The translations under genes and the position numbers were made by a program. DNA of 64,000 nucleotides from CAYNKA01 sp964397655 (GTDB taxonomy: Bacteria > Spirochaetota > Spirochaetia > DTKZ01), in contig CAYNKA010000015.1 in NCBI GenBank assembly GCA_964397655.1, positions 1 through 64,000 on the forward strand, given 5' to 3'. The notes beneath the pieces are model-generated. The model did not search any database, was not told the origin of the DNA, and saw only the letters and a program-made list of their open reading frames with translations. This document shows positions 34,454 to 42,573 of the stretch, piece after piece. Positions within the stretch are counted from its first letter, which is position 1, and each line of letters opens with the position of its first letter.

Positions 34454-35590
34454 ATGTGGCCCATGCCGATGAAAGAAGACCGGCCCGTCGTAGGGGTTTT
34501 CACCAAACAGCTCGACAACTGGACGAGCGGAAGCGGACACCATCTCAACGAGATCATGAAGCGCGTCGTCGCCATGAACGACAGGTTCCGCTTCGTCTTC
34601 ATCCACTACAAGCCGAGCGGGAACCCCGTCTACCGCGAGGTGGAGGAACTCATAATACCGCGGAATCCTCTCGCCGCGACGCTCGCTCTTGCGAAGAGGA
34701 AATTCGACGTCCTCCACCACACTCCGCTCACGTTCTTTTCGCCGGTCTGGGGCCTTCCTGCGAAACGCATGGCGACCATCCACGGCGCGGAACAGCTCCT
34801 CGTGCCGCGGTTCTACGGCGCGGCGGAGATGGCCCACGAGCGCTGGCTGGTGCCGGTCTACGCACGCCGCATGGACCACATCGTCACCGTGTCGGAGACG
34901 AGCAAGAGGTTCTTCGTCGAACGCTACCGAGTGTCCCCGGAAAGGATAACGGTCTGCTACAACGGCGTCGGGCCGGGCTACCGCCGCCTCGACCGGGCCG
35001 CGCTCACCGCGCCCGAGCGTTTCGGAACCGGCGACAAATTCGTCTTCCACCTGAGCCGGCTGTCCGAACGCAAGAATCCCTGGACCCTGCTCAAGGCCTA
35101 TGCGAGATTCGTCGCCGCGGAGCCCGGGAACCGCGAGTACAGGCTCGTCATCGGGGGCAAGGGATGGGACGATCCCCGCGTTACCGCCTTCATCGAAAAG
35201 GCCGGGATCGGGGGCCTGGTCGTCCGCACCGGCTTCCTCGACGAGAAAGATTCCGTGGAGCTCCTCAACGCGGCCGCCGTCTTCGTATTCCCCTCGCTCG
35301 CCGAGGGCTTCGGCATGCCGAACGTGGAGGCGATGGCCTGCGGCTGCCCGGTCATAACCTCGAACGTGTTCGCGATTCCCGAGGTCGTCGGCGACGCCGC
35401 CCTGGTCCTCGCAGATCCCGCGAGCGACGCCGAGCTCGCCGCGGCCATCGGCAGGGTCATCGGAGACGAAGCCTTGAGGTCGCGGCTCGTCGAGGCGGGC
35501 CTGAAGCGTCTTCCTCTCTTCGACTGGGACGCGAGCGCCCGGAAAGTGTACGGGGTGTACGAAAAACTGACCGGCGCCGGGCGCGGATGA
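34454..35590 (+). CDS. Glycosyltransferase, GT4 family
   Basis: 378 residues from ATG 34454; ATGs at 34463 and 34469 are equally possible, while an ATG at 34391 would overlap the divergent gene's start. GT-B fold with the donor-site block PSLAEGFGMPNVEAMACGCP and SNVFAIPEVVGDAALVLADP, and linker features HLSRLSERKNPWTLLKAYAR. It resembles bacterial mannosyl- or rhamnosyltransferases of O-antigen clusters, but the sugar is not assignable. Convergent with the large membrane protein gene at 35645. Confidence 0.85.
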   Translation: MWPMPMKEDRPVVGVFTKQLDNWTSGSGHHLNEIMKRVVAMNDRFRFVFIHYKPSGNPVYREVEELIIPRNPLAATLALAKRKFDVLHHTPLTFFSPVWGLPAKRMATIHGAEQLLVPRFYGAAEMAHERWLVPVYARRMDHIVTVSETSKRFFVERYRVSPERITVCYNGVGPGYRRLDRAALTAPERFGTGDKFVFHLSRLSERKNPWTLLKAYARFVAAEPGNREYRLVIGGKGWDDPRVTAFIEKAGIGGLVVRTGFLDEKDSVELLNAAAVFVFPSLAEGFGMPNVEAMACGCPVITSNVFAIPEVVGDAALVLADPASDAELAAAIGRVIGDEALRSRLVEAGLKRLPLFDWDASARKVYGVYEKLTGAGRG

Positions 35591-35644
35591 CCGCACGGGC
35601 TCCGTTTCCGGGCGCGCGGCGGCCAGGGAGTCTCGCATCGGCCG

Positions 35645-37405
35645 CTAACGCGGAACGAGGATCCTGAACGCTTCGTTCTCCCAGACCTGACGGTATCCCC
35701 TCTCACGGAAAAATTCCTCGAGCATCGCCCGGTCCTTGATCGCGGTTTCCGTCGAGCTCACCCCGCCGCTCTTCGGCCAATTGCCGTTTCTCGTCTGGAT
35801 CTTGGCGAGGATCGCGGGAGGAAGCTTCCCTCCGGCGGCCGAGGCTTTCTTCAGATTCCGTTCGAATTCCGAAGGCAGATAGAGGATCGGCCACGAGTTG
35901 CGGAGATAGGGCCGGGTGCGCGTCAGGTAATGGATCATGGGAATGCTTTCGAACGCGATGAGCTCGTCCCCCGGTTCGACGTAGGTCTCAAGCGCCCGGA
36001 GCGCCTCCGTGACGACCCGCGCCCGGTCCTCGGTCGTGAATACTACCCGGAGCAGGGGATGGTCGACCGCGTGCGTCATGTCCCGCCTGAGAGCCCAATC
36101 CCGATAGGAACCTCGATACAGGAACGGCAGGGAAAAAGCGGCGTAGAGCGCGACGATGAGGATGAAGACGCCCCGCCTGCCCTCAAGGGTAGACGCAAAG
36201 CTCCGGTCCGCGGAGGCCGCCGGGCCCTCGATACGGAAGATCGCCCGGACGTCGGGCCCTTCGAGCCAGAATTTCGCCGCCAGGGGAAGCCCGAAGAGGA
36301 GGCCGTAGGCTCCGACCTTCATGCCGGTGTCGGAGCCGACCGAAAGCACCATGAGGAGGATCACGGCGCAGGCGGCGCCGCATTTCGTGAAACCTCCGTC
36401 CGTATCGGGAAGGAGCAGGACGACCAGGGCGGTCAGGTAGACGAGTCCCGTCATGAAGTAGACGACGGGCATGGCCTCGCTCCAGAGATGGGTCCAGGAG
36501 ACCGCGGCCGCGGCCGCCGCGAGGACGACGAGTCCCGCAGCGACGGCCCGCCGCCCGCCGAGCCGCCCGAGCGCGGCCCGATAGAGACCGAGACAGGCGA
36601 GACCGGCCAGGGCGGCGGCGACTGCCCGTCCGTGGTCCACGAAGAATTTCTTCTCGATCGTGTTCGAACCGTAGTGCGAGAGTTCCTCCTTCGATCCCGA
36701 AAAGAGTTCGCGGATCGAGACGAAGTACAGGTCCAGGTGTCCCAGGGCCTTCATAGCGAGGAGGGCGAGGAGGGCGGCGGCGGCGAAGCCGCCTGAGAAG
36801 ACAGCGAGGTCCCGCGCGGCCGCCCTGAGCGTCTTGCCGCGGAGGAAATCCGCGAGCACCACGACGGTGACGAACAGGACGGCCAGCAGGTTCGGGAAGC
36901 GGGCGAAGGCGGCGAGGCAGAACGCGGCGCCCGACGCGGCGAGCCCGACCGGGTTTCCGCTTCGGACCCAGCCGAGGAGGAGGAAGGCGCCGAGCACGAG
37001 AAGCAGGGCGCTCACGTTGTTGTAGTGGATCGTGGTGATCTTGCTCGGGAAATGGAAGACCATCCCCATGAGCAGGGCGGGAAAAAGATGGCGGGGCTTC
37101 ACCGTGTCGCGGTAAACGAGGAAGACGAGGAAGGCCGTGAGCCAGAAAATGAGGACGCCCGCGAACCGGAACGAGAGGAGCCCCCCCGCGCCGAATACGG
37201 CGTTCCACGAGCCTCCGACGAGGTTCGTGAACCAGAGATGAAACCAATAAGAAACGCTTTCGGGAGCGGAGAAGAAATTCTGATAATTCGAGAGCACCCA
37301 GCCCGTGTCCGTGAAGTCCAGCCCCTGGAACATGAGCGCGAGGGGGAGCGCGAAAAGAATGACGGCCGAGACCGCGACGAAGGCCTTTTCGGAAACGATC
37401 CGCAT
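35645..37405 (-). CDS. Polytopic membrane glycosyltransferase-like protein (GtrC position)
   Basis: 586 residues, about twelve membrane helices and a C-terminal periplasmic-type domain of about 130 residues. The pattern (first helix, then a soluble loop with DFTDTGWVLSNYQNFFSAP) resembles GT39/GT-C enzymes that use polyprenyl-phosphate sugars; the early acidic D-x-D-like residues fit, but the family match is weak. The start is ATG 37405, which overlaps the gtrA stop as TGATG, with GGGAAAGG upstream; a GTG at 37408 is also possible. As the third gene after gtrB and gtrA it would be the transferase that places the flipped sugar on the glycan. Confidence 0.7.
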   Translation of the reverse strand: MRIVSEKAFVAVSAVILFALPLALMFQGLDFTDTGWVLSNYQNFFSAPESVSYWFHLWFTNLVGGSWNAVFGAGGLLSFRFAGVLIFWLTAFLVFLVYRDTVKPRHLFPALLMGMVFHFPSKITTIHYNNVSALLLVLGAFLLLGWVRSGNPVGLAASGAAFCLAAFARFPNLLAVLFVTVVVLADFLRGKTLRAAARDLAVFSGGFAAAALLALLAMKALGHLDLYFVSIRELFSGSKEELSHYGSNTIEKKFFVDHGRAVAAALAGLACLGLYRAALGRLGGRRAVAAGLVVLAAAAAAVSWTHLWSEAMPVVYFMTGLVYLTALVVLLLPDTDGGFTKCGAACAVILLMVLSVGSDTGMKVGAYGLLFGLPLAAKFWLEGPDVRAIFRIEGPAASADRSFASTLEGRRGVFILIVALYAAFSLPFLYRGSYRDWALRRDMTHAVDHPLLRVVFTTEDRARVVTEALRALETYVEPGDELIAFESIPMIHYLTRTRPYLRNSWPILYLPSEFERNLKKASAAGGKLPPAILAKIQTRNGNWPKSGGVSSTETAIKDRAMLEEFFRERGYRQVWENEAFRILVPR

Positions 37406-37806
37406 CACGTATTACCTTTCCCGAAAACGAGGAATTTCTGGGCGACGAAGGATGCGGCCACGGATGCGGCGAGGGCGAAGAACTGGCCCGCGTATTCGTT
37501 CATGCCGAATCTTTCCACGAAAAGAACGAGAAGAACGAAGTTGAGGCCGAGGACCGCGGCGTAGGAGCCGATCATGGAAGCGAGCATCCTGGCTGTCACC
37601 CTGCCCCCGTGCCTGAAGGTATAGCGCCGGTTCATGAGGAAGCTGAAGGTCGTGCCGAAGCAGTACTCGAGGAAGAGCGCCAGCCGATAATCGATCCCCA
37701 GCGCCACGAGCAGGGAATAGATCCCGTAGGTGATCGCCGTATTCAGGACGCCGACGATGTGGAAGGCGACGAGTTCCCTCAGAAATGCCTTTTTTTCACC
37801 ACCCAC
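37405..37806 (-). CDS. gtrA: GtrA-family small membrane protein
   Basis: 133 residues with four membrane helices. GTG 37806 is chosen as start: it overlaps the preceding gtrB end by 28 bases and puts the first helix (FHIVGVLNTAITYGIYSLLV) near the N-terminus; GGAAC lies 12 bases upstream. The LEYCFGTTFSFLMNRRYTF segment and closing AQKFLVFG are GtrA hallmarks. GtrA proteins are thought to flip undecaprenyl-phosphate-glucose (or another sugar) across the inner membrane. Sits between gtrB and a GtrC-type transferase. Confidence 0.85.
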   Translation of the reverse strand: MGGEKKAFLRELVAFHIVGVLNTAITYGIYSLLVALGIDYRLALFLEYCFGTTFSFLMNRRYTFRHGGRVTARMLASMIGSYAAVLGLNFVLLVLFVERFGMNEYAGQFFALAASVAASFVAQKFLVFGKGNT

Positions 37807-38693
37807 TGGGGAGTACCGTTCCTGTCGAGATAGTGTTTTCCGATGTATTCCCCCACGATGCCGAGCGACACCATCTGGACGCTCGCCGTGAAGAGGATGA
37901 TGACCGCGAGGGAAGCCCAGCCGCTCGGGGCGCTTCCCGGATCGACCAGCTTGTCGACGAGAAAATACAGACCCAGGCCCACGCAGACCAGGCCGGTGAG
38001 GAGCCCGGCGAAGGTCACGACCCGGAGCGGCTTGATGGAGAAGTTGATGAACATACTGAGCCAGAGATTGACGAGCTTCGCGAGCGTATAGCCCGACTTT
38101 CCCTCCTGCCTGGCCGAATGCTCGACGTAGACCGAGGAGATGTTGTTCGTCACGCGCAGCAGGAGGCCGTCGATGTAGGGGAAGGGACCCTTGTACTTGA
38201 CGATCTCGTCGATCACGTCCCTGCGGACGAGCTTGAAGCTGCAAAGGTAGAGGTTCTTCGGCTTGCCGAGGAGCCAGGTGGCCATCCTGTCGTTCATTCT
38301 GCTGCCGAGGTTCCTGAAGAAATGGTGCTTCTTCTTGCGGTACTTCGCGTACACGACGTCGTAGCCCTTTTCGGCCTCGACGACGAGCTTGCGGATCTCC
38401 TCCGGCGGGTTCTGGAAGTCGTCGTCGATGATGGCTGCGAAATCACCCGTCGCGTGGTTCAGGGCGCACATGACCGCGTTGTGCTCGCTGAAGTTGCGCC
38501 GGAGGCAGATGTAGCGGACGTCGTCGCTCTCCGCGGCGATGCGCGCGCAGACCTCGTCGCTCTCGTCCCTGCTTCCGTCGTTCACCAGGACGAACTCGAG
38601 CTCGCAGTCGCCGAGTTCCCTCCTCGTCTTATCGACGAGCGGGCCTATGGTCTTCGCCCCGTTGTAGACGGGGATGCAAACCGACAGTTTCAT
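37779..38693 (-). CDS. gtrB: Polyprenyl-phosphate glycosyltransferase (GtrB/DPM1-like GT2)
   Basis: 304 residues from ATG 38693; an open frame continues upstream but only as a shadow of the aminotransferase gene. GT2 catalytic domain with SVCIPVYNGAKTIGPLVDKT, LVNDGSRDES, the metal-binding IIDDDFQNPPE and LRRNFSEHNAVMCALNHATG, then two C-terminal membrane helices. Such enzymes put a sugar from a nucleotide donor onto undecaprenyl phosphate. Seventeen bases separate it from the aminotransferase gene; it overlaps gtrA. Confidence 0.88.
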   Translation of the reverse strand: MKLSVCIPVYNGAKTIGPLVDKTRRELGDCELEFVLVNDGSRDESDEVCARIAAESDDVRYICLRRNFSEHNAVMCALNHATGDFAAIIDDDFQNPPEEIRKLVVEAEKGYDVVYAKYRKKKHHFFRNLGSRMNDRMATWLLGKPKNLYLCSFKLVRRDVIDEIVKYKGPFPYIDGLLLRVTNNISSVYVEHSARQEGKSGYTLAKLVNLWLSMFINFSIKPLRVVTFAGLLTGLVCVGLGLYFLVDKLVDPGSAPSGWASLAVIILFTASVQMVSLGIVGEYIGKHYLDRNGTPQWVVKKRHF

Positions 38694-38710
38694 GCCAGCC
38701 CCTCCGCTAT

Positions 38711-39796
38711 TCAGAACGAGTTGAGCGCCTCGACCACCCTTTCGACGTCCCGCTCGGTGTGGCAGTAGGAGATCGGGAGACTCAGGGTCGTGCGATGGAT
38801 CTCCTCCGAGATGGGGCAGCCGAAGTGATCGAGGATGCCCTTCATGGCGACCTGCCTGTTCGGCGAAACCGGGTAGTGGATGTCTGCCTTCACCTCGTGC
38901 TTGAGGAGATGCTCCCTGAGCGCGTCCCGCTTCTCGTGGCGGACGTTGAAGATGTGATAGACGTCGAAAAAGTCCTCGTGGACGACGGGTTTCACGAAGT
39001 CGCACTTGATTCCCGCGAGATAGACCTGCGCGAGCCTTCGCTTGTGCGAGTTGATCTCGTCGAGCTTTCGGAGCTTCACGCGGAGAAAGGCGGCCTGGAC
39101 CTCGTCCAGTCGGGAATTGTAGCCCACGAGCTCGTTGTAGTACTTGACCCGGGAGCCGTAGTTCCTGAGGGTCCTGATCTCGGCGGCGAAGGACTCGTCG
39201 TCGGTCGTGATCGCCCCCGCGTCGCCGAGGGCTCCGAGGTTCTTCGTCGGATAGAAGCTGAAGGCGCCGATGTCTCCGAAGGTCCCGGTCGTCTTCCCTC
39301 GGTATTTCGCCCCGTGGGACTGCGCGCAGTCCTCCACGAGCCTGAGACCCCGCTTCGCGCAGATCTTCAAGATGGGGTCCATGTCGCAGGGCTTTCCGTA
39401 GAGGTGCACGATGAGGAGGGCTTTCGTCCTCGGCGTTATCTTCTCCTCGATCTTCGCGGGATCGATGTTGTAGGTCGCGAGGTCCGGTTCCACGAGCACG
39501 GGCACGAGGCCGTTCTGGACGATCGCGAGGATGGTCGCTATGTAGGTGTTCGACGGAACGAGGACCTCGCTTCCCTCCTCGAGATGGAGGGCCTTGAGCG
39601 CCAGGATGAGGGCGTCCAGTCCGGAGGCGACGCCGACGCAGAACTTCGAGCCGACGTACGAAGCGAATTCCTTCTCGAAGGCCCCGACGTTCGATCCGAG
39701 GATGAACCAGCCCGATTCGAGGACGCCCGATAGCGCCTTCTGGTATTCTTCGAAGAAGGGGCGGTTCAGTTCCTTGAGGCTTTCGTATTCGATCAT
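38711..39796 (-). CDS. fdtB: dTDP-3-amino-3,6-dideoxyhexose transaminase (FdtB/QdtB-like)
   Basis: 361 residues from ATG 39796. A DegT/DnrJ/EryC1 PLP aminotransferase. The PLP lysine lies in AFSFYPTKNLGALGDAGA and the cofactor-binding VEDCAQSHGAKYRGK precedes it; this combination is typical of the 3-ketohexose transaminases FdtB/QdtB. It would aminate C3 of the dTDP-3-keto-6-deoxyhexose made by FdtA. FdtA is encoded 2.3 kb upstream in the same operon and RmlB 13 kb further up. Whether the product is Fuc3N or Qui3N cannot be told. Spacing to the preceding gene is two bases. Confidence 0.88.
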   Translation of the reverse strand: MIEYESLKELNRPFFEEYQKALSGVLESGWFILGSNVGAFEKEFASYVGSKFCVGVASGLDALILALKALHLEEGSEVLVPSNTYIATILAIVQNGLVPVLVEPDLATYNIDPAKIEEKITPRTKALLIVHLYGKPCDMDPILKICAKRGLRLVEDCAQSHGAKYRGKTTGTFGDIGAFSFYPTKNLGALGDAGAITTDDESFAAEIRTLRNYGSRVKYYNELVGYNSRLDEVQAAFLRVKLRKLDEINSHKRRLAQVYLAGIKCDFVKPVVHEDFFDVYHIFNVRHEKRDALREHLLKHEVKADIHYPVSPNRQVAMKGILDHFGCPISEEIHRTTLSLPISYCHTERDVERVVEALNSF

Positions 39797-39798
39797 GA

Positions 39799-40797
39799 TT
39801 ATTTGTTCCTTCCGTCGGCGAGCCACCAGGGATTCTTCCTCGCCCATTCGACGATGCGGCCGACGCCCTCCTCGAGCTGGATCTCCGCCTTCCATCCGAG
39901 GAGGCGGGCCGCCTTCTCGACCTTGGGTATCCTGCGAGGTATGTCCTCGTACCGGTCGCCGTATTCCTTCTTCGTGTCGAACTTCATGTAGCCCGCTTTG
40001 CTTCCCGTGACGCGGAGGACCGTCTCTACGACATCCTTCATGGTCACCTCGACCGAGTTGCCGAGGTTGAAGGCTTCGCCGACCGCCTTGGGGTTCGTAG
40101 CGACCTCGAGGAGGCCGCGCACGATGTCGCCGACGTAGGTGAAGCAACGAGTCATGCTGCCGTCGTCGTAGAGCAGGGGCTGCTCGTTCCGGAGGGCCTT
40201 GTACACGCTCTGGGACACGACGAAGAAGGAGTTCTGCCGGGGGCCGTAGGCGTTGAAGAATCGCACGATCGAGAACGGGAGGCCGCACTGGCGGTTCACG
40301 CCGTAGAGCATGTGCTCGCACACGGCCTTGCTGCTCGAGTAGCTCCACCGGTCCACGGAGGTCGGGCCGAGGACGCGGTCGCCTGCCTCGTCCCAGGGCA
40401 CCGCGGGATTCTTGCCGTAGATCTCGCTCGTGCTGGAGAAGATCACCTTCGTCCCGTGCTCGCGGGCTATCTCGATGAGCTGCTTGGTCCCTATCACGCT
40501 TATGTCGATGAGCCTGAGCGGGTCCGCGATGTAGTTCTTGATGCCCACGATCGAGGCGAGGTGGTAGACCGCGGCGGCGTCGGGCCGCCAGAATTTCGCG
40601 ACGGCGGCCTTGTCGCGGATGTCGCCCTCGGTATAGCGGAGGCCGGGGTGATTCCTCACTTCCCGGAGGTTGTCCGCCTTTTCCAGGGGAGCGAGGTCGA
40701 AGACGTGGACCTCGTTCCCGTTCTCGAGCAGTTTTTCGATGAGGTGGCTCCCGATGAAACCGGAGCCTCCGGTGACCAATACGACGGAGTTCTTCAT
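39799..40797 (-). CDS. NAD-dependent sugar epimerase/dehydratase (extended SDR)
   Basis: 332 residues. Extended SDR with VLVTGGSGFIGSHLIEKLLE, active-site FSSTSEIYG and YSSSKAVCEH (catalytic Tyr/Lys). The sequence pattern (RFFNAYGPRQ, FTYVGDIVRGLLE) is near UDP-glucuronate decarboxylases and 4-epimerases; precise substrate uncertain. Its start overlaps the stop of the nucleotide-sugar dehydrogenase (ATGA), so it may act on that enzyme's uronic acid product, but this is inference. Confidence 0.85.
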   Translation of the reverse strand: MKNSVVLVTGGSGFIGSHLIEKLLENGNEVHVFDLAPLEKADNLREVRNHPGLRYTEGDIRDKAAVAKFWRPDAAAVYHLASIVGIKNYIADPLRLIDISVIGTKQLIEIAREHGTKVIFSSTSEIYGKNPAVPWDEAGDRVLGPTSVDRWSYSSSKAVCEHMLYGVNRQCGLPFSIVRFFNAYGPRQNSFFVVSQSVYKALRNEQPLLYDDGSMTRCFTYVGDIVRGLLEVATNPKAVGEAFNLGNSVEVTMKDVVETVLRVTGSKAGYMKFDTKKEYGDRYEDIPRRIPKVEKAARLLGWKAEIQLEEGVGRIVEWARKNPWWLADGRNK

Positions 40798-42116
40798 CGT
40801 CCGACTCCTTTATACCGCAGGCCCAGGGCCTTCATCGCCGCGATCTTCTTCCTGTCGAAGAACATGCGGCCGTCGAAGACGAGGGCGCCCGGCTTGAGCA
40901 GCTCCGCCATCCTCTCGACCGGTATGTCGTGGAATTCCCTGTGGCCCGCGAGAAAGGCCGCGCAGTCCGCGCCGCGGAGCGTCTCCTCGCAGTCTTTCGA
41001 GACGGGCATCTTCGTCACGAGGGCGGCGTCGTGGGGGCCGACCCAGGGATCGCAGATGGAGACCGCGTAGCCCAATCCGACGAGTTCGTCGATGACCGGT
41101 TTCGTGGGCGTGTACCTGCAGTCCCCCGTGTTGTTCTTGAACGCGATTCCGAGTACCGCGACCTTCTTCTTCGACCTGTCGGTTCCGTCTCCGCGGAGCA
41201 GGCCGTCGATGAGAGACGTGGAATAGGCCGGCATGCCGTCGTTCACGTTCCGCGATATCTGCGGAATGATGAGGTCGACGCCGTTCTTCTTCCCGATGCT
41301 GTGGACGAACCAGGGGTCCTTCGTGAGGCAGTAGCCGCCGACTCCTACCGAAGGGATGAGGATGTTCACGTTGTGGCTGCCCTTCGGCAGGGTGTTCGCC
41401 GCCCTGATCACGTCGAGGACGTCGATGCCGAGCCTGTCCGCGAGCTTCGCGAGTTCCCCGGCGAGGGCGATGTTGAGGTCGATCCACAGGTTGTCCGCGA
41501 GCTTCACCATCTCCGCGCTCTTCGCGTCCCCGACCTCGATCACCTCGACGCCGAGCGCGGCCCTCCAGAAATCGGCCGCCGCCTTCGTGCTCCGCTCGTC
41601 GATTCCGCCGACCACGACGGGAATCGACGTGAACTCCTTGATGGCGTGCCCCTCGGCGAGGCGCTCGGGACAGAAGGCGATGAGCACGTCCGCGGCCCTT
41701 TTCAGGATGGGCGCGACGACGCCGGACGTGGTGTTCGGCGGAACCGTGCTCTTGAGCACCACGAGCGTCCCGTCCTTCACGTAGGGGGCGATCGACTCGG
41801 CCGCCGAGGTTATCTGCGCGAGGTCGGGATCGAACGTATCCGAGAGCGGAGTCCCCACGGTGATGACGAACGCTTCGCATCCGGCGGTCCTGGAGGGATC
41901 CGAACCGACGTCGAGCCTGCCGGCCGCGACGTTCTTCGCGACCAGATCTTCGAGCCCCGGCTCGTTGAAGGGGCTCTTCCCCTTCGCGACGGCGTCGATG
42001 ATCCGCCTGTCCCTCTCGACGCCGACGACGTGGTAACCCCGGTCGGCGAGTACGGTTCCGATGACGGAACCAATGTAGCCGAAGCCGACTACGGCTATGC
42101 GTTTCGCTTCATTCAT
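40794..42116 (-). CDS. UDP-HexNAc 6-dehydrogenase (WecC/WbpA-like)
   Basis: 440 residues from ATG 42116, which overlaps the fdtA stop by eight bases; an upstream start would intrude further into fdtA. NAD-binding IAVVGFGYIGSVIGTVLADR opens it; the thiol-bearing region is VGVGGYCLTKDPWFV and the C-terminal UDP-binding block includes LGIAFKNNTGDCRYTPTK. The VGGYCLTKDP form matches the UDP-N-acetyl-mannosamine/glucosamine dehydrogenases rather than Ugd. No dedicated 2-epimerase (WecB) is visible in the window. Probably oxidises C6 of a UDP-N-acetylhexosamine. Confidence 0.85.
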   Translation of the reverse strand: MNEAKRIAVVGFGYIGSVIGTVLADRGYHVVGVERDRRIIDAVAKGKSPFNEPGLEDLVAKNVAAGRLDVGSDPSRTAGCEAFVITVGTPLSDTFDPDLAQITSAAESIAPYVKDGTLVVLKSTVPPNTTSGVVAPILKRAADVLIAFCPERLAEGHAIKEFTSIPVVVGGIDERSTKAAADFWRAALGVEVIEVGDAKSAEMVKLADNLWIDLNIALAGELAKLADRLGIDVLDVIRAANTLPKGSHNVNILIPSVGVGGYCLTKDPWFVHSIGKKNGVDLIIPQISRNVNDGMPAYSTSLIDGLLRGDGTDRSKKKVAVLGIAFKNNTGDCRYTPTKPVIDELVGLGYAVSICDPWVGPHDAALVTKMPVSKDCEETLRGADCAAFLAGHREFHDIPVERMAELLKPGALVFDGRMFFDRKKIAAMKALGLRYKGVGR

Positions 42117-42513
42117 GGCCCGTTTCCTTCTTGAACGCGGCGTAATCGGATATGTACTCTCCGGCGTCATAGATCCTGTCGCTGATGCCCATGAGGACGC
42201 AGTTAGGGGAAAAATCGTACATTTCCTTCCAGGTCATGGGCTCGCAGAACAGACCAGCGTTGTTCTTCGTGAGATCGAAGACCTCGCGCACGACTCCGTC
42301 GTCCACCGCTATCTTGCACGTCCCCGCCACGGGAACGAATATGATCGTGGAATTCCGGTTCGCGTGCTTCGCCCGGACCGTATCCCGTTCCATGCCGTCC
42401 ATATAGAATATCCGTTTGATCTCGAAGGGGACGCTCGATCCTCCTTCGATCGCGACGAGACCTCCCCGGGAATCGCCGTGCTTCTTCCATTCGATTATTT
42501 TAGCCTTCTTCAT
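42109..42513 (-). CDS. fdtA: dTDP-4-keto-6-deoxyglucose 3,4-ketoisomerase (FdtA/QdtA, WxcM-like cupin)
   Basis: 134 residues, single cupin domain. WxcM/FdtA-family pattern: GDSRGGLVAIEGGSSVPFEI at the N-terminus, then the catalytic-type VRAKHANRNST, AVDDGVVREVFDL and PMTWKEMYDF. Moves the keto group of dTDP-4-keto-6-deoxyglucose from C4 to C3. The substrate would come from RmlB and the product would be aminated by the FdtB-like enzyme. A short inverted repeat (GAGAA-AAA-TTCTC) lies in the 60-base gap upstream. Confidence 0.88.
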   Translation of the reverse strand: MKKAKIIEWKKHGDSRGGLVAIEGGSSVPFEIKRIFYMDGMERDTVRAKHANRNSTIIFVPVAGTCKIAVDDGVVREVFDLTKNNAGLFCEPMTWKEMYDFSPNCVLMGISDRIYDAGEYISDYAAFKKETGHE

Positions 42514-42573
42514 GGTTTACCTTGAACAACAATTGCTCGATTCGAGAGATACTGTCACAGAAGAGAATTTTTC

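Noticed and set aside
39797..40348. N-terminal extension of the FdtB-like aminotransferase frame over the epimerase gene
   Set aside because: Shadow composition; normal family length is reached from ATG 39796.
42555..42572. GAGAA-AAA-TTCTC hairpin upstream of fdtA
   Set aside because: The five-base stem is too short to call a terminator or regulatory site.
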